From an uncultured Mucilaginibacter sp. (lineage in GTDB: Bacteria > Bacteroidota > Bacteroidia > Sphingobacteriales > Sphingobacteriaceae): a stretch of 7,556 nt of DNA. A model generated the notes under the pieces. It made no database searches, had not been told where the DNA came from, and saw only the letters and a list, made by a program, of their open reading frames with translations. Where the stretch lies: positions 1-7,556 of the forward strand of contig CAMLFI010000111.1 in the NCBI GenBank assembly GCA_946479225.1, given 5' to 3'. This document shows, in pieces, positions 1 to 4,223 of this stretch; the stretch's first letter is position 1; each line of letters starts with the position of its first letter. A program made the translations under genes and the position numbers.

Positions 1-174
1 GAGGGCAAGGCGCGCTGTTAGCACAGAAATAGCCTGTCGGTAGTCGGCTTTTCTATATAACGAATCAGATTTTATTATAGCGGGATCTTCTGCTAAAGAA
101 AAAATGGGAAGACAACAGAACAATAACAGGTATAAGCAGAACTTCTGTGGTAAGGCATCATACGATGTCGTCAT
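1..174 (-). CDS. Secreted TPR-like protein, N-terminal fragment (cut by window edge)
   Basis: This reading frame starts with ATG at 174-172 and stays open for 58 codons to the left edge, so only the N-terminus is visible. Residues 11-28 form a hydrophobic stretch (CLYLLLFCCLPIFSLA) after a Lys, which looks like a signal peptide ending near SLA-ED; the two cysteines at 20-21 could instead be part of a lipobox, but the context is weak. Residues 39-58 (LYRKADYRQAISVLTARLAL) have the spacing of a first tetratricopeptide helix pair. In Bacteroidota such a start often leads to an exported TPR protein or a TPR sensor histidine kinase; which one cannot be told here. It lies 93 bp downstream of the jelly-roll gene on the same strand. 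Confidence is limited by the short visible length. Confidence 0.5.
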   Translation of the reverse strand, partial: MTTSYDALPQKFCLYLLLFCCLPIFSLAEDPAIIKSDSLYRKADYRQAISVLTARLAL

Positions 175-267
175 TTATTAAAATTGTAATGGTTTATAAG
201 CGGAATGCTTGTGCAATATAGCAATTATAATGGCAACGGCATGGTTATTAAACGCTGTAAGCGAGAC

Positions 268-1218
268 TTATAACCTGCTTTTTATCGGCCCGATATATTT
301 TTTTGCCATAACAATATTGGCAAACTTAATGTGATGAGAAGCACCGGCAGGGGATTTGTCGTCAAAAAACTCAATCCAAAGGTAATTGATCTTTAAAGCT
401 TCGTCGGTACGCCACCTGAAGCCCTGAAAAGGAGCACCCGCAGGTGTATTGATCCATGAATCGGCATCCCAGCGCCCTTTCGGGAAGCCGGGGCCCCAAT
501 GGCCAACTTCTTTACCATCCTGCCATACTTTAAGCTCTCCGTTATAAGCAGATACGGGATTATTCATTTTTATCATCACTTCCACGCACATCCATTTATC
601 CCATTGCAGCTGCGGCGATGCAACACCGGCGTTTATCATGTCGTTGCCATAACAAAGGCCGCGGCCGCCTGCTTTCATATCGCCCCAATAAACATAGGTA
701 TCCATCGCAGGCGTGTTAATAGGCTCATAAGCCACAGCAATACGCTTATCGCCTAAACCGCATATGCCCGCTTTTGGACTTGGATAGGGAGTTGAAGGAT
801 TGTATCCACCAAACCACAAAGATTCATGGTGGATATATCCTTTAGAAGAGAGGGGATATTTAACGTAATAACGTAGATACACTACGCTATCGAAGCCGTT
901 TTTAAACTGTTTGTACAGATGTCCGCCATCGTTTACGCCACCTATATTGGTAATTTTTAAAGCAGGGGATAGGCTGCCCCCGGGAACGTCGTTCTTATCG
1001 GTCGACATTCCGGCCCCATTCCTAACGTCGGTATAGCGACTTGTGATATTTTTTATGCCATCACTAAAATCCTCCGCATAAAGTACGTCCGGGTCGTGGG
1101 CAATACCAATATCGTTCAAATACTTATCGGCAATGCCTGCAGGCTCTCGCTGTACAAGTGGTTTAAAACTTGTTATGGCAACTAATAGCAGCGCAAAAAA
1201 GATCAGCCTTATATTCAT
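268..1218 (-). CDS. Secreted jelly-roll protein, polysaccharide lyase 14-like
   Basis: A 316-residue exported protein. Residues 1-18 (MNIRLIFFALLLVAITSF) form a signal peptide or N-terminal anchor. The mature part is rich in aromatic beta-strand-like segments: VVYLRYYVKYP at 112-122, an HHESLWFGG stretch at 130-138, and WDKWMCVEVMIKMNNP at 206-221 followed by GELKVWQDGKEV at 227-238. That last pattern, a strand ending in K-x-N then a short turn and VW-x-DGK, is typical of concanavalin-A-like jelly rolls of the PL14/PL20 alginate/glucuronan lyase type. The final strands (NYLWIEFFDD at 278-287, IKFANIVMAKKYIGP at 297-311) fit a closing sheet. I cannot assign catalytic residues, so lyase activity is an inference from fold resemblance; a plain glycan-binding protein is equally possible. 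It starts 44 bp after the arsC stop with no clear terminator between, so co-transcription with the arsenic genes is possible though no functional link is obvious. Confidence 0.75.
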   Translation of the reverse strand: MNIRLIFFALLLVAITSFKPLVQREPAGIADKYLNDIGIAHDPDVLYAEDFSDGIKNITSRYTDVRNGAGMSTDKNDVPGGSLSPALKITNIGGVNDGGHLYKQFKNGFDSVVYLRYYVKYPLSSKGYIHHESLWFGGYNPSTPYPSPKAGICGLGDKRIAVAYEPINTPAMDTYVYWGDMKAGGRGLCYGNDMINAGVASPQLQWDKWMCVEVMIKMNNPVSAYNGELKVWQDGKEVGHWGPGFPKGRWDADSWINTPAGAPFQGFRWRTDEALKINYLWIEFFDDKSPAGASHHIKFANIVMAKKYIGPIKSRL

Positions 1219-1262
1219 TGGTATAAATATAATAGCTTAGTGCTAACGATTTATGGCAGGCG

Positions 1263-1685
1263 CTATTTATTAGTGATATGCCTCAGCACAAAATCAGCAG
1301 AGTATGCTTTGATCATATTTCTCACGCTTCTAAATTCGTCCATTACTTCCTCCGCCGAACCTGTTGCCTTTGCTGGGTCAGGAAAGTTTTGATGAAAGCG
1401 CGCTACCTTACCGGGGAAGTAGGGACAAGCTTCATTAGCATTATCGCATACAGTTAAAACAGCGTCAAAATCAATATCAGCGTATTCGTTAACATTGTTG
1501 GATGTATGGCCTGATATATCAATATGGTCTTCTGCCATTACCTGGATAGCCTTGGGGTTAACGCCATGTGTTTCAATACCGGCGCTGTAGATCTGTGCGG
1601 CATCACCGGCAAAAAATTGTAAATATCCTTGTGCCATCTGGCTGCGGCAGCTATTACCTGTACACAACACTAAAACTTTCTTCAT
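1263..1685 (-). CDS. arsC: Arsenate reductase ArsC, thioredoxin-coupled (low-MW phosphatase fold)
   Basis: A 140-residue cytoplasmic enzyme that reduces arsenate to arsenite. The N-terminus MKKVLVLCTGNSCRSQMAQG contains the anion-binding P-loop C-T-G-N-S-C-R-S with nucleophile Cys8 and Arg14. Cys80 and Cys87 (in VCDNANEACPYFPG) have the six-residue spacing of the redox cysteines Cys82 and Cys89 in the S. aureus ArsC family, so the Cys8-Cys80-Cys87 relay used with thioredoxin is complete. FPDP at 101-104 supplies the Asp-Pro of the acid loop. The length matches the family (about 130-140 residues). The relay distinguishes it from ordinary low-molecular-weight tyrosine phosphatases. It is the distal classical member of the arsR-led unit, starting 9 bp after the 41-codon gene. 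No Shine-Dalgarno precedes the ATG, only A/T-rich DNA, as usual in Bacteroidota. Its product, arsenite, needs an efflux pump that is not encoded in this window. Confidence 0.95.
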   Translation of the reverse strand: MKKVLVLCTGNSCRSQMAQGYLQFFAGDAAQIYSAGIETHGVNPKAIQVMAEDHIDISGHTSNNVNEYADIDFDAVLTVCDNANEACPYFPGKVARFHQNFPDPAKATGSAEEVMDEFRSVRNMIKAYSADFVLRHITNK

Positions 1686-1694
1686 ATATATAAT

Positions 1695-1820
1695 TTAAAC
1701 TAATAACCAGATAAGGTTGATGATGCAAAATTTGGCATCCCAACCGAAGATCAATTGCAGCACCAAAACCGAAGTGGTGATAACAATTGCCTTTTTATAT
1801 TTAATAATTACAGCTAACAT
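1695..1820 (-). CDS. Small hydrophobic protein (41 aa) between DUF6428 gene and arsC
   Basis: A 41-codon frame fills most of the gap between the DUF6428-like gene and arsC. Its ATG (1820-1818) follows the preceding TAA after a single base, an arrangement typical of translational coupling, and it ends with TAA at 1697-1695, 9 bp before arsC. The peptide begins MLAVIIKYKKAIVITTSVLV: a short N-terminal part with basic residues K7, K9 and K10, then a hydrophobic run at about 11-25, a polar break GWDAK at 26-30, and a second hydrophobic run at 31-41 rich in I, L and W with one Cys (C32). That suggests an inner-membrane peptide with one helix or a short hairpin. I recognise no family. It could be a fortuitous frame or a remnant of a membrane protein; its tight fit into the operon argues for a real gene. 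Confidence 0.6.
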   Translation of the reverse strand: MLAVIIKYKKAIVITTSVLVLQLIFGWDAKFCIINLIWLLV

Positions 1821-1821
1821 C

Positions 1822-2379
1822 TTAACAACAGCCTGAACCCGGTGTACAGCAATCGGCAGCAACAGCCAGGTTTTTTAATTGGATCTTCGGCTTAACTTCT
1901 GCTGCCGGCGCACAGCATTCATCGCCTTTTTCGTCGGTACCGCAACTGCCGCCTCTTTCAATCGCTTTGCATTGCACTGTGTCTGCGCGAAGATCAACTA
2001 CCAGGTTGTCTCCCTCAATAAGTAAACCCTGAGGCAACATCTGGCGGGTGTCAAATTTGGAGTTACCAAACTCTATTTTAACTATACCATTAGGGTTTAA
2101 GGGCAATGCCTTCTCAACTACGTTTATTATTGACAGTGCTTTACTAGCCTGCATCGCTCTTTCTGTTGATTTACCGGAAGGTTCCCAAAGCTGTACTATT
2201 ATCTCGGTCCATGCATTCATTACTCCGCCGCAATCTACAGATGTTACAGGCGCCTGTTTTATTTCTGTTATATGATAGGCAGCGTCTACCCATTTGTCTT
2301 CGGCGTATTTAAATTGTAGCGTTAGGGTTGTATTGGCATTTAGTTGTTCTTTAAACGCCTGCCATTTTATTGTTTCCAT
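1822..2379 (-). CDS. DUF6428-like Cys-rich protein of arsenic operon
   Basis: A 185-residue protein without signal peptide or membrane segment. The globular part (about 1-135) includes KWVDAAYHITEIK at 29-41, a DCGGVMNAWTEIIVQLWEP segment at 49-67 and a later beta-rich section (VKIEFGNSKFD, LLIEGDNLVVDLRAD). This resembles the DUF6428 family found next to arsR and arsC in Bacteroidota; the assignment is from memory of the pattern. The C-terminal 50 residues form a flexible, Cys-rich tail: Cys137, 146, 155, 156, 177, 178, 184 and 185, including three vicinal CC pairs, the last forming the very C-terminus. Together with Cys50 this gives nine cysteines, suited to bind thiophilic metalloids such as arsenite, though that is inference. 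It lies between arsR and the 41-codon gene, 56 bp after arsR, a gap that carries a second ArsR-operator-like sequence. Confidence 0.8.
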   Translation of the reverse strand: METIKWQAFKEQLNANTTLTLQFKYAEDKWVDAAYHITEIKQAPVTSVDCGGVMNAWTEIIVQLWEPSGKSTERAMQASKALSIINVVEKALPLNPNGIVKIEFGNSKFDTRQMLPQGLLIEGDNLVVDLRADTVQCKAIERGGSCGTDEKGDECCAPAAEVKPKIQLKNLAVAADCCTPGSGCC

Positions 2380-2399
2380 ATGATTTGTATATTAATATG

Positions 2400-2419
2400 T
2401 TATTGCAATATTACGATGA
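2400..2419 (-). promoter_or_regulatory. Second, degraded ArsR-operator-like site in arsR downstream gap
   Basis: Within the 56-bp gap between arsR and the DUF6428-like gene the 13-mer GCAATATTACGAT (2405-2417) repeats exactly a 13-mer of the operator upstream of arsR (2775-2787). Aligned over the 20-bp operator core, 16 positions agree. One half of the palindrome is intact and the other decayed. It sits 21 bp before the downstream start codon. It may be a weak internal operator or promoter site; I see no well-spaced -33 element here. Confidence 0.5.
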
Positions 2420-2435
2420 TTGGTTGCAAATTTTT

Positions 2436-2765
2436 TTAACAGCAGCTTTTAGGCTCAGTATACGAATCAAAAAAGCGATTCAAGTTTGTTTTAAGCAGGG
2501 CCCAGGCTTTAGGCTCAATGCAATAGCAAACGCTGGCACCTTCAATAGTGCCTTGTATCAACCCTGCATTTTTAAGCTCTTTTAAGTGTTGCGATATTGT
2601 TGCCTGTGCAAGCCCCAATTCATCTACCAGGTCGCCGCAAATGCAGGCGTCGGCTTTTATAATCTGCTCCAGTATAGCTATGCGTGCGGGATGCGCGATG
2701 GCCTTTAGCATAACCGCTAACCGGTTTTGCTCATCCGAAAATATATCTGTACGTGTTATGCCCAT
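2436..2765 (-). CDS. arsR: ArsR/SmtB-family arsenic-responsive repressor
   Basis: A 109-residue winged-helix repressor that releases DNA when it binds arsenite. The ArsR signature is clear: NRLAVMLKAIAHPARIAILE at 14-33, the recognition helix region LVDELGLAQATISQHLKELK at 46-65, and the wing NAGLIQGTIEGASVCYCIEP at 66-85. Cys41 and Cys43 (ACICGDL) occupy the place of the C-V-C in the E. coli ArsR metal site (ELCVCDLC), but the third Cys of that motif is replaced by Val47. Other cysteines are 80, 82 and the terminal pair 108-109, which could supply the third ligand. It is first in the arsenic unit and its ATG lies two bases from a strong palindrome, pointing to autorepression. The start was chosen because it abuts the operator and matches the family length. 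Confidence 0.93.
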   Translation of the reverse strand: MGITRTDIFSDEQNRLAVMLKAIAHPARIAILEQIIKADACICGDLVDELGLAQATISQHLKELKNAGLIQGTIEGASVCYCIEPKAWALLKTNLNRFFDSYTEPKSCC

Positions 2766-2767
2766 TG

Positions 2768-2791
2768 TTATATCGCAATATTACGATATAA
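2768..2791 (-). promoter_or_regulatory. ArsR operator palindrome upstream of arsR
   Basis: This is an inverted repeat of 24 bp with 11 of 12 base pairs complementary; its 20-bp core on the plus strand is ATATCGCAATATTACGATAT (2770-2789). It ends two bases before the arsR start codon and covers the predicted -7 box, so a bound repressor would block transcription start. Such imperfect 12-2-12-type palindromes are the usual ArsR-family targets. Confidence 0.8.
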
Positions 2792-2806
2792 TAATTAAAC
2801 TGCAAA
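2776..2806 (-). promoter_or_regulatory. Candidate promoter of the arsenic unit
   Basis: On the minus strand, TTTG at 2806-2803 is followed after exactly 19 bases by TAATATTG at 2783-2776. This fits the Bacteroidota primary-sigma promoter (TTTG, about 19-20 bp, TAnnTTTG) with one mismatch in the -7 box. The predicted transcription start falls only about 4-6 bases before the arsR ATG, implying a nearly leaderless message. The -7 box lies wholly inside the operator palindrome. Confidence 0.6.
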
Positions 2807-2813
2807 TTTTTTC

Positions 2814-2853
2814 AAAAAAAATGCCCCCAAATAGTTTATCTACTTGGAGGCAT
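2814..2853 (-). terminator. Intrinsic terminator of the PQQ dehydrogenase-like gene
   Basis: Two 14-base arms (2840-2853 and 2821-2834) around a 5-base loop pair completely in the minus-strand RNA if two G-U pairs are allowed, whereas on the plus strand the same positions are C-A mismatches. The arms are followed on the minus strand by a run of eight T (2821-2814). The wobble pattern and T-run both orient it to the gene ending at 2870. It separates this gene from the arsR promoter, whose -33 box begins only seven bases further on. Confidence 0.88.
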
Positions 2854-2869
2854 TACGAGTTTCTAAATA

Positions 2870-4072
2870 TTATTGCTTTGCTATTTTATACAGCTTGCCG
2901 CTATCAGTACCGGCGTAAATAGAGCCGTCTTTACCGGTAGTAATGCAGCGCCAGCGTTCTCTTTTATCAGCTAATAAGCGCTCTTCGCCAACTACTTTAT
3001 TGTTTTCAATAACAAGGCGGGTGATAAACATACTGCTTAATCCGGCAATAAACATGTTGTTTTTCCACTCGGCAATATTACCGGTATAAAACATCATATC
3101 GCCGGGTGATATTACAGGATCAAAGTAATAAACAGGCTGTATCATTCCTTCTTTTTGCTGTATACCATCATAAACCTTTGATCCCCTGTATTCAATGCCA
3201 TAGGTAATTACGGGCCAGCCATAGTTGCCTCCGGCTTTTATTAAATTTACTTCATCGCCGCCTCTTGGTCCAAACTCAACTTCCCAAAGGTCGCCGGTAA
3301 TGGGGTGAAAAGCCATACCGTCCTGGTTACGGAAACCATAGGCATATATTTCGGGTTTAACACCGGCTTTACCAATAAAAGGGTTGCCGGCAACCGGTTT
3401 ACCCTCTTTTGTTATACGGAGTATTTTTCCGGTGGTAGTACTCAGGTCCTGCGCTTTTACGCGTATATCATCAGCCATACGGTCGCCTGAACTTACAATG
3501 ATGTTGCCCTGTTTATCAAACAATAAACGCGAACCAAACTGACCGGCACCTCTATATCGCGGTGTTGCTTCGTAAATAATCTTTACATCTTCCAGTTTGG
3601 TTTCGTCTGCAGATAGTTTGCCTTTGGCAATTGCCAGGGTAGCACCACCTTCGCCGGGTTGGGCGTAGGTCCAGTAAACCATGCGGTTTTTAGTAAAATC
3701 AGGGTCAATATTCACATCCAGCATGCCGCCCTGACTGGCAAATTGTACAGGGGGGAAACCAGTTATGTTTTTATCAATTTTACCATCGGCAGTTAAAATT
3801 TGCATCGTGCCGGATTTACCGCTTATAAGCAAGCGACCATCAGGCAAAACTTGTATGCCCCAAGGCAGGTTCAGTTCGGTATTAATTACGGTAACTGTGT
3901 AGGGCGTTTTTGTAGTAACACTACCTACACGTGTTTGGCCAGCAAAAGCCGGTTTATAATCGGAATTTGGTTTGCTTTTTTCCACAGGTTCGCCTGTTTG
4001 GGCCATACTAACTGTGGCTGCTGTTAGCAGGAGAGCGCCCAACGCCAGGCATTTATAAACTGTTGTTTTCAT
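2870..4072 (-). CDS. Secreted PQQ-dependent sugar dehydrogenase-like beta-propeller
   Basis: A 400-residue exported six-bladed propeller related to soluble PQQ glucose dehydrogenase and E. coli YliI (aldose sugar dehydrogenase). The signal peptide spans 1-24, with likely cleavage at SMA-QT. Family landmarks in order: LPWGIQVLPDGRLL at 69-82, QGGMLDVNIDPDF at 114-126, QFGSRLLFDKQG at 178-189, GFRNQDGMAFHP at 246-257, EFGPRGGDEVN at 266-276, NYGWP at 283-287, SPGDMMFYTG at 322-331 and the closing ERWRCITTGKDGSIYAGTD at 372-390. Arg248 and Asn249 match the PQQ-contacting pair of the family. However, the residue matching the catalytic base (His144 of Acinetobacter GDH, four before the conserved Arg) is Gln178, and the His usual in GHRN is Phe247. 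Activity may therefore be altered. The length fits the family. It is monocistronic between its own promoter and terminator; natural substrate unknown. Confidence 0.88.
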   Translation of the reverse strand: MKTTVYKCLALGALLLTAATVSMAQTGEPVEKSKPNSDYKPAFAGQTRVGSVTTKTPYTVTVINTELNLPWGIQVLPDGRLLISGKSGTMQILTADGKIDKNITGFPPVQFASQGGMLDVNIDPDFTKNRMVYWTYAQPGEGGATLAIAKGKLSADETKLEDVKIIYEATPRYRGAGQFGSRLLFDKQGNIIVSSGDRMADDIRVKAQDLSTTTGKILRITKEGKPVAGNPFIGKAGVKPEIYAYGFRNQDGMAFHPITGDLWEVEFGPRGGDEVNLIKAGGNYGWPVITYGIEYRGSKVYDGIQQKEGMIQPVYYFDPVISPGDMMFYTGNIAEWKNNMFIAGLSSMFITRLVIENNKVVGEERLLADKRERWRCITTGKDGSIYAGTDSGKLYKIAKQ

Positions 4073-4102
4073 AAAATCGATTGTTATAAGGGCATGAAGT
4101 TA

Positions 4103-4133
4103 CAATGTTATCAGCCAATTGTACAAATACAAC
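4103..4133 (-). promoter_or_regulatory. Candidate promoter of the PQQ dehydrogenase-like gene
   Basis: On the minus strand, GTTG (4133-4130) is separated by 19 bases from TAACATTG (4110-4103), a one-mismatch version of the Bacteroidota -7 box and similar to the arsR one. It would give a 5' leader of roughly 25 bases. No other well-spaced pair was found in this gap. Confidence 0.45.
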
Positions 4134-4149
4134 AAGTTTTATACAATTG
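4116..4149. repeat. Spaced inverted repeat around the -33 region
   Basis: CAATTGTA (4116-4123) and TACAATTG (4142-4149) are perfect inverted copies 18 bases apart, flanking the predicted -33 element of the dehydrogenase-like gene. They could be half-sites for a regulator. In A/T-rich DNA an 8-bp match can also occur by chance, so this is a weak call. Confidence 0.3.
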
Positions 4150-4175
4150 TTTCTGTTATGGCTGCGAAAACGCAT

Positions 4176-4205
4176 AAAAAAAGCCGGACCTTTCGGTATC
4201 CGGCT
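4176..4205 (-). terminator. Intrinsic terminator of the TonB receptor gene
   Basis: AGCCGGA (4182-4188) pairs perfectly with TCCGGCT (4199-4205), with two further C-G pairs possible inside. In the minus direction the hairpin is followed by a T-run from the seven A at 4176-4182. It lies 19 bp after the receptor stop codon. Confidence 0.85.
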
Positions 4206-4223
4206 CATAGCTATTGTTGCAGT

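Noticed and set aside
175..267. Possible hairpins and a terminator after the jelly-roll gene (CGCT-TAC-AGCG; imperfect GGTTATAAG / CTTATAAACC)
   Set aside because: Arms are short or mismatched and there is no clean U-tract, so nothing in this gap is supported.
499..756. Plus-strand open frame of 85 codons
   Set aside because: It is antisense to the jelly-roll gene and has no promoter or recognisable product.
1219..1262. Possible terminator between arsC and the jelly-roll gene (TAGC/GCTA arms)
   Set aside because: The stem is only four base pairs with no proper T-run, too weak to call.
2548..2922. Plus-strand open frame of 124 codons
   Set aside because: It runs antisense through arsR, the operator, the terminator and the end of the dehydrogenase-like gene; its translation shows no domain character.
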